The notes under the pieces: generated by a model
Database searches by the model: none
What the model saw: the letters and a program-made list of their open reading frames with translations, nothing else
Told to the model about the DNA's origin: nothing
Translations under genes and position numbers: made by a program
Assembly (NCBI RefSeq): GCF_008831265.1
Contig: NZ_VTTH01000003.1
Location: forward strand, 310,001 to 374,000
Direction: 5' to 3'
Source of the DNA: Lacisediminimonas profundi
GTDB lineage: Bacteria > Pseudomonadota > Gammaproteobacteria > Burkholderiales > Burkholderiaceae_D
Length of the DNA stretch: 64,000 nucleotides
Shown: positions 35,057-43,795 of the stretch, piece after piece
Numbering within the stretch: the stretch's first letter is position 1
How the letters are laid out: every line of letters starts with the position of its first letter

Positions 35057-36452
35057 AGGAACGCACCCGGTATGGTTCGACGCCGGCCGCGACAAATGGC
35101 ATGGCCAGCGTCAGTCCGATCAGCAGCATGGTACGGAATTCGATCAGTGGAGTGCCGACCAGCAGGGTTGGAATCCAGAACAGGAAGCCGGCAAAGCCGG
35201 CATCCGCCAACAGCCTGGAATTTCCGCTCAGGCGATTTCGGCTGCGCAGGTAGCAGGACGCAAACGCGCCCAGCATGGCGAGGAACAAGGCCAGTCCGGC
35301 GACGCCGGTCTTCAGCACGATGTGGCCGAAGCCGCTATGCACGAAGTCGAGCTTGCCGAAGTGATAGTCCAGTATTGCCCGGTCACCTTCATATGTGCCC
35401 CAGGAGCCGAGCCCGAACAGCCAGTTGTTGCCCATGCTTTGCGCTGCCGCATACAACTCGTACCATCGGCTCTGGTTGATTCCCTTGTCGGGCGCGACGT
35501 CATACAACAGGGAAGCCAGCATGCCGCCCTTGTCCCCGGTATTGAATTGGAGCCGGTGCTCGAAGAAAATCGCCATCGCCACTGACAATGCCGCCAGCCC
35601 CAGTGCCGACACCAGCAGGCGGCGGCGCCATGGCAGGCGCAGGAACAGCAGACCGAACATCAGCGCCAGGCCGATCAGCGATGAGCGGCGGAAGGAAAGG
35701 GCGACGGCGGCGATTTCGAGCGCCAGCAGCCCGTACAACGCCATGCGCTTGAACAGCGACAGCCGCACGCCGGGAGATGTCAGCAGCCAGGCGATGCAGA
35801 AAGCGGCCAACGCAGCCACGAAATTGTCGGCAATGTCGAAGTAGAAGATCTTGATGTCCAGGCTCTCGAAGTTTTTATAGGGGTTGGCGGTGTCTCCGCC
35901 GAACAGCACATAGCGCCCCAGTCCGAACACGGCGCGGATCGCGGCCAGCCCCAGGAACAGCAACAGCAGCTTGCGCTTGTCGGCCTCGGTGTTGAACGCC
36001 ATGGTCACCATGGCCACGAACACCAGCATGTAGATCAGGTTGATGATGCCGTTGTTGTGAAGGATGTCGAGGATGTCGATGCCCGACATCAAGCCCAGTC
36101 CGACATGTGCCAGCATCATGAAGCCGAAGGCGGCGAAATATCGACCGAGCGGAACTGCCAGCGTGGGGTTGTGCGGATTGGCCAGCTTGCGCACGGCCGC
36201 CGCCACGCCGGCGACGATCAGCAACAACGCCAGCAGCGGAAAAGTAAACAGGCCGGTGCCGCGGTCGTAGATGGTGTTTTCGACTTCGATCTGGCCCCAG
36301 GTCGAGGACGAGAAAATGAACAGCACCACGATGAAGGCGGTCACCACCAGCCGCGGCGTCCTGAGGCAGAAGCCGAAGGCGATCGGCACCACCAGCAGGG
36401 CAGCAAGAAATACGCCCAGGGTTTCCATCGGGCTTAGCATTGTTGCGTTCAT
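35043..36452 (-). CDS. O-antigen ligase / Wzy-type EPS polymerase
   Basis: 469 residues from MNATMLSPMETLG; the long upstream extension is Arg/Cys-rich and not plausible. About 10-12 membrane segments flank a large periplasmic loop with NQSRWYELYAAAQSMGNNWLFGLGSWGTYEGDRAILDYHFGKLDFVHSGFGHIVLKTGVAGLALF, the pattern of the O-antigen ligase (Wzy_C / WaaL) superfamily. Next to Wzx in an EPS operon it is most likely the Wzy polymerase that joins repeat units at the periplasmic face. A ligase role cannot be excluded from sequence alone. Confidence 0.9.
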   Translation of the reverse strand: MNATMLSPMETLGVFLAALLVVPIAFGFCLRTPRLVVTAFIVVLFIFSSSTWGQIEVENTIYDRGTGLFTFPLLALLLIVAGVAAAVRKLANPHNPTLAVPLGRYFAAFGFMMLAHVGLGLMSGIDILDILHNNGIINLIYMLVFVAMVTMAFNTEADKRKLLLLFLGLAAIRAVFGLGRYVLFGGDTANPYKNFESLDIKIFYFDIADNFVAALAAFCIAWLLTSPGVRLSLFKRMALYGLLALEIAAVALSFRRSSLIGLALMFGLLFLRLPWRRRLLVSALGLAALSVAMAIFFEHRLQFNTGDKGGMLASLLYDVAPDKGINQSRWYELYAAAQSMGNNWLFGLGSWGTYEGDRAILDYHFGKLDFVHSGFGHIVLKTGVAGLALFLAMLGAFASCYLRSRNRLSGNSRLLADAGFAGFLFWIPTLLVGTPLIEFRTMLLIGLTLAMPFVAAGVEPYRVRSYAMA

Positions 36453-36477
36453 CGTCTGTCCGTGGTCCGTGATCCGT

Positions 36478-37515
36478 TCATGCCGCCGCCGGTTGCCGCT
36501 CGGTGGGCGGGTGGCTGCGTTGGTCCTGTTGCTCCTGTTGGACCTTGCACTGCAGGAAGTCGAGGTAGGTCGAATGCAGCCCTGCGGGCAGGCTGATGCT
36601 GGCCTTCCATCCAAGCGAATGCAGCAGGCCGGAGTCGAGCAGTTTGCGCGGTGTGCCATCCGGCTTGCTGCTGTCGCAGACGATCTCGCCGCAATAGCCG
36701 ACCGACTGCGCCACCAGTTCCGCTGCTTGACGGATCGTCACTTCCTCGCCGCTGCCGACGTTGATGTGTGACAGCATCGGACTGGTACGCGCGCGCCAGG
36801 TATCGCGCGGCAACTCCATCACGAAAATGCTGGCCGCCGCCATGTCGTCCACATGCAGGAATTCGCGCCGCGGCGTGCCGCTGCCCCAGATCGTCACCTG
36901 CGGCGCATTGTTTTCCTTTGCCTCATGGAAGCGGCGGATCAGCGCCGGCAGCACGTGACTGTTGATCGGGTGGTAGTTGTCTCCCGGTCCGTACAGGTTG
37001 GTCGGCATGACACTGCGGAAGTCGGTGCCGTACTGGCGGTTGTAGCTTTCGCACAGCTTGATCCCGGCGATCTTTGCGATTGCATAGGGCTCGTTGGTCG
37101 CTTCCAGCGGGCCGGTCAGCAGCGCGTCTTCGCGCATCGGCTGCGCCGCATCGCGCGGATAGATGCAGGAGGACCCGAGCAACAGCAAGCGGGCAACGCC
37201 TGACTGCCAGGCGGCATGCACGACGTTGGCCTCGATCATCAGGTTCTGGTAGATGAATTCAGCAGGGAAACTGTCGTTGGCATGGATGCCGCCGACCTTC
37301 GCTGCCGCCAGGTAGACCTGGTCGATCGCTTCGGTGGCAAAGAATTCCGCGACCTGGCGCTGGCAGGCGAGGTCGAGTTCGGCATGGGTGCGGGTGACGA
37401 TGCTGCAATCGCCGCGGGCGGCGAGCGCGCGCAGGATTGCCGCCCCGACCATTCCGCGATGTCCGGCGACGAATATCCGCGGCTGCCGGCCGCCAGCGTC
37501 ATTCCTGGTGTGCAT
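36478..37515 (-). CDS. fcl: GDP-L-fucose synthase
   Basis: 345 residues of the short-chain reductase/epimerase family: NADP-binding GHRGMVG (18-24), SSCIYP near 115, catalytic Tyr144-x3-Lys148 in [10 protein letters not shown], and [14 protein letters not shown]. It epimerises and reduces GDP-4-keto-6-deoxymannose to GDP-L-fucose. The last 35 residues ([27 protein letters not shown]) extend past the usual end. It overlaps gmd, which supplies its substrate, by 17 bases. Fucose is therefore a likely EPS component. Confidence 0.97.
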   Translation of the reverse strand: MHTRNDAGGRQPRIFVAGHRGMVGAAILRALAARGDCSIVTRTHAELDLACQRQVAEFFATEAIDQVYLAAAKVGGIHANDSFPAEFIYQNLMIEANVVHAAWQSGVARLLLLGSSCIYPRDAAQPMREDALLTGPLEATNEPYAIAKIAGIKLCESYNRQYGTDFRSVMPTNLYGPGDNYHPINSHVLPALIRRFHEAKENNAPQVTIWGSGTPRREFLHVDDMAAASIFVMELPRDTWRARTSPMLSHINVGSGEEVTIRQAAELVAQSVGYCGEIVCDSSKPDGTPRKLLDSGLLHSLGWKASISLPAGLHSTYLDFLQCKVQQEQQDQRSHPPTERQPAAA

Positions 37516-38659
37516 AGGCCGCGAAACCGTTTTCTTTCACCAGGACATATCTGCGCGCAGCGTCGAGGTCGCTGCGGACCATCTCGGCCACCAGGTCTTC
37601 AAAGCGGGTGGCAGGCTTCCAGCCGAGTTTCGAATGCGCCTTGCCAGCGTCGCCGAGCAGCGTCTCCACTTCGGTCGGCCGGAAATAGCGCGGGTCGACC
37701 CGCACCACAGTCTGTCCGGCCTGGACGCCGCCGTGCGTGCCCGCTTCGATCACAAAGCCTTCCTCTGCCACGCCGGTGCCACGCCAGCCGATTCTCATGC
37801 CCAGTTCGCTGGCGGCGGCGTTGACGAAATCGCGCACGCTGAACTGCATGCCGGTGGCGATCACGAAATCCTCGGGCTGTTCCTGCTGCAACATCAGCCA
37901 CTGCATTTCCACATAGTCGCGCGCATGGCCCCAGTCGCGGCGCGAATCCATGTTGCCGAGGTAGAGGCAATCCTGGCGGCCGAGCGCGATGCGTGCCAGG
38001 GCGCGGGTGATCTTGCGGGTGACGAAGGTTTCACCGCGGCGCGGCGATTCATGATTGAACAGGATGCCGTTGCAGGCATACATGCCGTAGGCCTCGCGGT
38101 AGTTGACCGTGATCCAGTAGGCATAGAGCTTGGCGACCGCGTACGGGCTGCGCGGATAAAAGGGCGTGGTCTCCCGTTGCGGTATTTCCTGCACCAGTCC
38201 GTACAGTTCGGAGGTGGAAGCCTGGTAGAAACGCGTCTTCTTTTCCAGCCCGAGGATACGGATCGCTTCCAGCAAGCGCAAGGGACCGATCGCGTCCGAG
38301 TTCGCGGTGTATTCCGGTTCTTCGAAGGACACGGCGACGTGGCTTTGCGCGGCCAGGTTGTAGATCTCGTCCGGCTGCACGTGCTGGATGATGCGTATCA
38401 GCGATGAGCTGTCCGTCATGTCCCCATGATGCAGCACAAAGCGGCGCTGTTCTTCATGTGGATCCTGGTACAGGTGATCGATCCTGCCGGTATTGATCAG
38501 GGAGCTGCGCCGTTTGATTCCATGAACCGTATAGCCCTTGGACAGCAGCAGCTCAGACAGATAGGCGCCGTCCTGTCCAGTCACCCCTGTTATCAGTGCG
38601 ACTTTGCCGTTCGACGGCGGCCAGACCAGGGCATCGGGAGCGTGCGGTTCTCTGTTCAT
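37499..38659 (-). CDS. gmd: GDP-mannose 4,6-dehydratase
   Basis: 386 residues: NADP-binding GVTGQDG (25-31), [22 protein letters not shown], catalytic STSELYG (148-154) and Tyr173-x3-Lys177 in [12 protein letters not shown], and [21 protein letters not shown]. It converts GDP-D-mannose to GDP-4-keto-6-deoxymannose. It is the first gene of the reverse EPS operon, with an exact copy of the EPS palindrome about 105 bases upstream. Genes to make GDP-mannose (manB/manC) are not in the window and must be elsewhere. Confidence 0.98.
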   Translation of the reverse strand: MNREPHAPDALVWPPSNGKVALITGVTGQDGAYLSELLLSKGYTVHGIKRRSSLINTGRIDHLYQDPHEEQRRFVLHHGDMTDSSSLIRIIQHVQPDEIYNLAAQSHVAVSFEEPEYTANSDAIGPLRLLEAIRILGLEKKTRFYQASTSELYGLVQEIPQRETTPFYPRSPYAVAKLYAYWITVNYREAYGMYACNGILFNHESPRRGETFVTRKITRALARIALGRQDCLYLGNMDSRRDWGHARDYVEMQWLMLQQEQPEDFVIATGMQFSVRDFVNAAASELGMRIGWRGTGVAEEGFVIEAGTHGGVQAGQTVVRVDPRYFRPTEVETLLGDAGKAHSKLGWKPATRFEDLVAEMVRSDLDAARRYVLVKENGFAAYAHQE

Positions 38660-38764
38660 GTTGTCCTTGCTGTAGTGAACGGTTCAAGTTCCTGGCGCAC
38701 CGGGCAAGGGCTTTCGCCGGGCGTTCGGGTCGTTCCTATTCTGTAATCTGGGGCGTGGGCCGGT

Positions 38765-38778
38765 TTGACCTCGGTCAT
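38765..38778 (-). promoter_or_regulatory. exact EPS palindrome upstream of gmd
   Basis: Read toward gmd it is ATGACCGAGGTCAA, matching WTGAC-N4-GTCAW at every defined position; the inner TGACC-TC-GGTCA arms are perfect. An A/T-rich TTACAGAAT follows about 20 bases closer to the gene, as a possible -10 region. Confidence 0.5.
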
Positions 38779-38954
38779 CTGGCGCGAGCGGAGCGGCGGG
38801 GGGTGTTGCGGGAATCTGGCTGGGGTTTGCGTTTGGGTAAGGTTTTGGACAGGACAGTGATGCAGTGAGGCAGGGCGCCCACCTCCCGCCGTGACGATCG
38901 ACCGGGTGATGGTTTCCATCGAAACGGTCAGTCATGCGACCGTAGTGATTCCGC

Positions 38955-39983
38955 TCAGCCCGGGGGGGATTCCGCCAGGCCCGCCAACGAAGGCTTCACC
39001 CAGAACTTCTTCAAGGCCATCCGCCCGCATTCGCCGTGCGCCAGCCGGTCACTATCCGTCAGCACCAATCCGGCCTTGTCGACCTTGCCCGCAGCCAGCG
39101 CTTGCAGCAAGGGCGCAAACCATTGCTGCTCCGCCTGCTGCATCGCGCCGATCCAGTCGCCCCAGTCGCCGGCAAGCGCGGACGAAGTCATCGTGTCGAC
39201 CACCGCCAGGGAGCGGCCTCCTTTGGCAATCAGCTCAGGCAGGCTTGCCATGGCTGAAGGCGGCGAGACCGGAAGGAATGCATCCAGCAACGAGATCGCA
39301 TGATCGTAGGTCGGCGCTGCCGGTGCGCTTGCCGGCCCGGCATCCCAGCACCACAAGGCATTCACCGGGCGCCGTCCGCTCATTTCGCGGAGGTGGTTGA
39401 GCGCCAGCGAGTGCCATGTCATCTGCACTTCATTGTGCAGCTTCCGCCACGCCCGCTCGCCAGTGCCGCGCGGCATCCAGATGTCGATGTTGTGGCCGGC
39501 GGCCGAATCCGGGGATGAGGTCTCGAGTGCATCCCAGTCATCGGCCCGCATGAACCACAGTCCTGCACTGCCATACAACAACTCCCTTCCTGCCTCCTCG
39601 AACAGCGGCTGCGCGGCTTCGAACAATGCGCGCGCTTCCATCTCATCAAGCCGCACCTGGCGCAGGTCGGTCAACACAAGATGGTCGCGGGCAATGTGCA
39701 GGCTGGCCGGATGCAGGACGAACCATTTGCCTGCGGCCGGCGCCAGCCCAAGTGCGGCCATTGCCGTTGCGGCCAGGCCGCTTCGCGCCAGCTCGGGATC
39801 GGCATGTTGCATCAGCCATTCCTGGTGGGGCAACAGGCGGGAATAAGGATCCGCCCGGCGCCAGTTGAGCGATCCGCGCGCCAGCAGGGTCGCCAGCGCG
39901 GGCATCTTGAGCTGGTGCAGCAGGTCGCGGGCAAGTTCGGGCGGGGGCAGGGCGAAGGGCAGGACGAGGTCGATCGTGGTCAT
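38955..39983 (-). CDS. RpfE-type conserved protein (phosphoglycerate-mutase-like, COG4255-like)
   Basis: 342 residues starting MTTIDLVLPFALPPPELARDLLHQLKMPALATLLARG. WLMQHADPELARSGLAATAMAALGLAPAAGKWFVLHPASLHIARDHLVLTD and VNALWCWDAGPAS match what I recall of the RpfE / COG4255 family found near recJ and lolC in beta- and gammaproteobacteria. The family is annotated as a regulator or as related to cofactor-independent phosphoglycerate mutase, but its function is not established. Position upstream of lolC, though on the other strand, fits the family's usual context. Confidence 0.8.
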   Translation of the reverse strand: MTTIDLVLPFALPPPELARDLLHQLKMPALATLLARGSLNWRRADPYSRLLPHQEWLMQHADPELARSGLAATAMAALGLAPAAGKWFVLHPASLHIARDHLVLTDLRQVRLDEMEARALFEAAQPLFEEAGRELLYGSAGLWFMRADDWDALETSSPDSAAGHNIDIWMPRGTGERAWRKLHNEVQMTWHSLALNHLREMSGRRPVNALWCWDAGPASAPAAPTYDHAISLLDAFLPVSPPSAMASLPELIAKGGRSLAVVDTMTSSALAGDWGDWIGAMQQAEQQWFAPLLQALAAGKVDKAGLVLTDSDRLAHGECGRMALKKFWVKPSLAGLAESPPG

Positions 39984-40223
39984 GCCGGCATTGTAGACAT
40001 TGTCGAGTGCACGAGTACTGAAACGGTCGGTAAAAGCGCCAATCGACCGGTATTCGCCCCACTGACGTGGACTGAAACTTGATTAGCGAAATGTTAGTGG
40101 GAACGGCGGGACGTTGCTGCCTTTTCGTTACTAAGCCCGCGCTTCGCTTGGCCCGGTCATTCGGAGTTTGCGTGGCATCCCCCTTCTTTCGAATCTCAAT
40201 TCATAGCCAATCAGGACAGACTC

Positions 40224-40877
40224 ATGCTTTGCAGGAAACTTGCATTAATAATAATAATTTCATTCGCCGCTGCTCTCGCTGGCTGCGGTGGCGGCAGCGA
40301 CTCCCCGGTGAAGGAGGAGACGCCAGCCGCACAGGCCGGCGGCCTGCCGGGCTGGCTGGCGGGTGAGTTGAAGAAGGCCGATGCCCTCTTGCCCGCCCTC
40401 GCCAGGGCCGCCGCATCGGTGCCGGAGAGGGGCTTGTTGCACGGATCGTCGGGAGCGGTCGACCAGTTTCAAAAATACCTGGGCAAATGGACCACCGGTT
40501 GCCTGCCTTACAGCTTGACGTTGAACGGGGCGGGCACGATCCGCATGTTTGAACTGAGCTCGATCAAACCTGGCGGCATCCTGATCGGCGCCAGCCGTTA
40601 CTTCGAGTACCGCGATGCCGCATGCAAGGAAGCCATTGGCCTGAATACCTATGACCTTGCCGCAGTCTATTCGAAGACCGTGGCCGGAACCGACTTGAAC
40701 GCGCCGCTGACCGGTGAGGCCGACATCTTCTCCGTCGTGGTGACGCATGCTGGCAAGACGGATCCGGCCAGCCCCTTCGCTGTCGGCCTTTACAGCGATG
40801 AACAGTATCTGCGGCTGGGCGACGGCGACACCTGGTTCAAGGGGGGAAATCTCGGATTCCGCCGGATCGCCGAATGA
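40224..40877 (+). CDS. hypothetical lipoprotein
   Basis: 217 residues. A short, very hydrophobic signal (LALIIIISFAAALAGC) ends in lipobox LAGC, followed by GGGSDSPVKEETP, a linker like those of the GH16 lipoproteins. The mature part (VDQFQKYLGKWTTGCLPYSLTLNGAGTIRMFEL..., with two cysteines in the CLPYS and DAACKEAI segments) is not recognised. The start region TAATAATAATAATTTC codes consecutive isoleucines. It stands alone between the divergent RpfE-type gene and lolC, with no visible operon partner. Confidence 0.75.
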   Translation: MLCRKLALIIIISFAAALAGCGGGSDSPVKEETPAAQAGGLPGWLAGELKKADALLPALARAAASVPERGLLHGSSGAVDQFQKYLGKWTTGCLPYSLTLNGAGTIRMFELSSIKPGGILIGASRYFEYRDAACKEAIGLNTYDLAAVYSKTVAGTDLNAPLTGEADIFSVVVTHAGKTDPASPFAVGLYSDEQYLRLGDGDTWFKGGNLGFRRIAE

Positions 40878-41053
40878 ATCGATAGTCGCCCGCTCCTTGT
40901 TGCCTGAAAACCAATTGGCGAACTGCTTTCATTACTGCACCACAAGCATGTGTGGCAAACTCGCCTCTTTATAAATGTCCGCAACGGCCTGCCCTCTTGG
41001 GAAGCGCGGTTGCGACACCCAGGTCAGGAGCCGGTTTGTCGTTGATCAAGAAC

Positions 41054-42301
41054 ATGCCTTTCGAATGGCTGGTCGGCCTGCGCTACACGCGCGCGGGCCG
41101 GCGCAGCGGCCGAAACAGCTTCATTTCCTTCATTTCCCTGATTTCCATGGCCGGCATTGCGCTGGGCGTGGCGGCGTTGATCGTCGTGCTGTCGGTGATG
41201 AACGGATTCCAGAAAGAGGTGCGCGATCGCATGCTGTCGGTGCTGTCGCACATCGAAGTGTCCGATGCGTCGGGCGGCATGCCGAACTGGAACGAGGTCG
41301 CGCGCGAGGCTTTCCAGCACAAGGAGGTGCGCGGCGCAGCGCCCTATGTCTCGGCGCAGGCCATGATCACCCGCAATGACACCGTGCGCGGTGTCTACAT
41401 CCGCGGCGTGCTGCCGGAACAGGAGCCAAAGGTTTCGGATGTCGCTTCGCAGGTGCGGCGAGGCAGCTTCAATGACTTGCGCGCGGGCGAATTCAATATC
41501 GTGCTCGGCAGCGAGATCGCCAGGGGTTTGCGGGTTGCCCTGGGCGACAAGATCACGATCATCGCGCCGCAAGGCCAGGTGACGCCGGCCGGCGTGATTC
41601 CGCGGCTGAAGCAGTTCAACGTGGTCGGCATTTTCGAGGCCGGGCATTTCGAGTACGACTCGACGCTGGCCTTCATCCATCTGCAGGATGCCGAGCGCAT
41701 GTTCAAGCTGGACGCCCCCACCGGATTGCGGCTGAAGATCGAGGACATGCAGCGCGCGCCGCAGGTGGCGCGCGACCTGACACGCATCCTGAGCGGCAAT
41801 ACCTACATCAGCGACTGGTCGCAGCAGAATCGCACCTGGTTCGCCGCCGTGCAGACCGAAAAACGGATGATGTTCATCATCCTGACGCTGATCATCGCAG
41901 TGGCTGCGTTCAACCTGGTGTCGACGCTGGTGATGACCGTCACCGACAAGCAGGCTGATATCGCGATCCTGCGCACGCTCGGCGCTTCGCCGGGGTCGAT
42001 CATGAAAATCTTCATGGTGCAGGGCGCGCTGGTCGGCCTGTTCGGCACCGGCATCGGTGTCGGGCTGGGCGTGCTGATTGCGTCCAATGTGGATGTGATC
42101 GTCCCTTTCATCGAGGGCCTGTTCGGCGTCCAGTTCCTGCCGCGCGACATCTACCTGATCAGCGCGTTGCCGTCCGACCTGCGCTGGAACGACGTGGCAA
42201 CCATCGGCGGCGTGGCCGTCGTGCTGGCCTTCCTTGCCACCCTGTATCCCAGCTGGTCCGCGGCACGCGTGAAACCGGCGGAAGCATTGCGCTACGAATG
42301 A
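41054..42301 (+). CDS. lolC: lipoprotein-releasing ABC transporter permease LolC
   Basis: 415 residues from [19 protein letters not shown], where homologues begin; a TTG at 41036 after CAGGAG is an alternative. Four membrane segments: one near 25-50 ([38 protein letters not shown], family signature) and three after residue 275. The large periplasmic MacB-like domain lies between. LolC with LolD extracts mature lipoproteins from the inner membrane and passes them to LolA, serving the lipoproteins of the EPS locus as well. Its stop codon overlaps the lolD start (ATGA). Confidence 0.96.
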   Translation: MPFEWLVGLRYTRAGRRSGRNSFISFISLISMAGIALGVAALIVVLSVMNGFQKEVRDRMLSVLSHIEVSDASGGMPNWNEVAREAFQHKEVRGAAPYVSAQAMITRNDTVRGVYIRGVLPEQEPKVSDVASQVRRGSFNDLRAGEFNIVLGSEIARGLRVALGDKITIIAPQGQVTPAGVIPRLKQFNVVGIFEAGHFEYDSTLAFIHLQDAERMFKLDAPTGLRLKIEDMQRAPQVARDLTRILSGNTYISDWSQQNRTWFAAVQTEKRMMFIILTLIIAVAAFNLVSTLVMTVTDKQADIAILRTLGASPGSIMKIFMVQGALVGLFGTGIGVGLGVLIASNVDVIVPFIEGLFGVQFLPRDIYLISALPSDLRWNDVATIGGVAVVLAFLATLYPSWSAARVKPAEALRYE

Positions 42302-42990
42302 TGACGACCGATCAAGCCATACTTTCCTGCCGCGGGCTGGGCAAGACTTTCAGCGAGGGCAAGCATGCCGTGCCGGTGTTCCGCGGCGTCGACTTCGCGA
42401 TCCACGCCGGCGAGCGGGTAGCGATCGTCGGCGCCTCAGGTTCCGGCAAGTCGACCTTGCTGCACCTGCTGGGCGGGCTCGATACGCCGACCGAGGGCAG
42501 CGTGATGCTCAAGGGCCAGGACTTCGGCACGCTGGACGAGTCGACCCGCGGCCGCCTGCGCAATGTCGCGCTCGGATTCGTCTATCAGTTCCATCACCTG
42601 CTGCCGGAATTCAGTGCGCTGGACAATGTGGCGATGCCCTTGCTGATACGGCGCCAGTCGCGCGCCCAGGCAAGGGAAAGCGCGGCGGCGATCCTGGCCC
42701 GCGTGGGCCTGGCCAATCGCGTCACGCACGTGCCCGGCGAGCTGTCCGGAGGCGAGCGCCAGCGCGTGGCGCTGGCTCGCGCGCTGGTCACCCAGCCTGC
42801 TTGCGTGCTGGCTGATGAACCGACCGGAAACCTTGACCGCCACACCGCGCAGACCACCTTCGACCTGATGCTGGAGCTGTCCCGCACCCTGGGCACCGCC
42901 TTCATCATCGTGACCCACGACACTGAACTGGCGCGCCAGTGCGATCGCGTGTTGCACCTGTCCGAGCTCGGCTTGTTGCCGATCGAGTGA
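42298..42990 (+). CDS. lolD: lipoprotein-releasing ABC transporter ATPase LolD
   Basis: 230 residues with Walker [10 protein letters not shown] (45-53), Q-loop [19 protein letters not shown], signature [15 protein letters not shown], Walker [12 protein letters not shown] and H-loop [14 protein letters not shown] is the LolD-specific stretch. It powers lipoprotein release with LolC/E. Four-base overlap with lolC implies coupled translation; tatD follows four bases after its stop codon. Confidence 0.98.
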   Translation: MMTTDQAILSCRGLGKTFSEGKHAVPVFRGVDFAIHAGERVAIVGASGSGKSTLLHLLGGLDTPTEGSVMLKGQDFGTLDESTRGRLRNVALGFVYQFHHLLPEFSALDNVAMPLLIRRQSRAQARESAAAILARVGLANRVTHVPGELSGGERQRVALARALVTQPACVLADEPTGNLDRHTAQTTFDLMLELSRTLGTAFIIVTHDTELARQCDRVLHLSELGLLPIE

Positions 42991-42994
42991 GCTG

Positions 42995-43792
42995 ATGTGG
43001 GTCGACACGCACTGTCATCTCGATGCCGCCGAGTTTGGCGGCGAGTCGCTTGCAGTGGCGCGTCGCGCAGAGCTGGGCGGGGTCACCCGCATCGTGATCC
43101 CCGCGGTCAATCCTGGTAACTTCGCGACAGTGGCGCAGATGTCGAGCCAGCTGTCCACCTGCCGCTATGCGCTTGGCATCCACCCGATCTTCGTGCCGGA
43201 TGCCGTGCCGGAAGACCTCGACCTGCTGCGGCAGACGGTGCGGGCCTCCCTGTCCGACCCGCGGCTGGTGGCCATCGGCGAGATCGGCCTGGATTTTTTC
43301 ATGCCCGCGCTGGTAGAGCCCGCCATGCGCGAGAAGCAGGAATATTTCTACGGCGAACAATTGAAGCTGGCGCGCGATGTCGGGCTGCCGGTGTTGCTGC
43401 ATGTGCGCTGTTCGCAGGACATCGTCCTTAAATTCCTGCGCCGCATCGAAGTGTGCGGCGGCATCGCGCATGCCTTCAATGGCAGCTTCCAGCAGGCCCG
43501 CAGCTACCTCGATCTCGGGATGAAGCTGGGCTTTGGCGGCGCCATGACTTTTACCCGAGCCTTGCAGATCCGGCGGCTGGCTGCGCAGCTTCCGCTGTCG
43601 GCCATCGTTCTCGAGACCGACGCGCCGGACATGTCGCCGTCGTGGCTGCATCCCGCCCCCAATTCGCCGGAAGAACTGCCGCGCATTGGCGCCGCACTGG
43701 CTGAACTGCGCGGCATGGCGGTGCCAGAGGTGGCGCTGCAAACCACAGCCAATGCCCACGCGGTGCTGGTGCGCCTGTCCACTGGAGAGTGA
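42995..43792 (+). CDS. TatD-family metal-dependent hydrolase
   Basis: 265 residues of the TIM-barrel TatD family. Metal ligands His6 and His8 (MWVDTHCHLD), the LVAIGEIGLDFF glutamate, VLLHVRCSQD, GGIAHAFNGSFQQA and the ETDAPDMSP aspartate are all present. TatD proteins are Mg-dependent 3'-5' DNA exonucleases involved in repair, and not part of the Tat translocase. It is co-transcribed with lolCD and comEC (three bases apart), and sits beside a DNA-uptake gene. Confidence 0.95.
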   Translation: MWVDTHCHLDAAEFGGESLAVARRAELGGVTRIVIPAVNPGNFATVAQMSSQLSTCRYALGIHPIFVPDAVPEDLDLLRQTVRASLSDPRLVAIGEIGLDFFMPALVEPAMREKQEYFYGEQLKLARDVGLPVLLHVRCSQDIVLKFLRRIEVCGGIAHAFNGSFQQARSYLDLGMKLGFGGAMTFTRALQIRRLAAQLPLSAIVLETDAPDMSPSWLHPAPNSPEELPRIGAALAELRGMAVPEVALQTTANAHAVLVRLSTGE

Positions 43793-43795
43793 ATA

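Noticed and set aside
12984-38659. PEP-CTERM/exosortase-type EPS locus
   Set aside because: Glycosyltransferases and the FemAB-like protein fit, but no exosortase (EpsH), PrsK/PrsR or PEP-CTERM sorting tail was found.
42995-43792. Component of the Tat translocase (from the name TatD)
   Set aside because: The product is a metal-dependent nuclease-type TIM barrel, and no tatABC genes are present.
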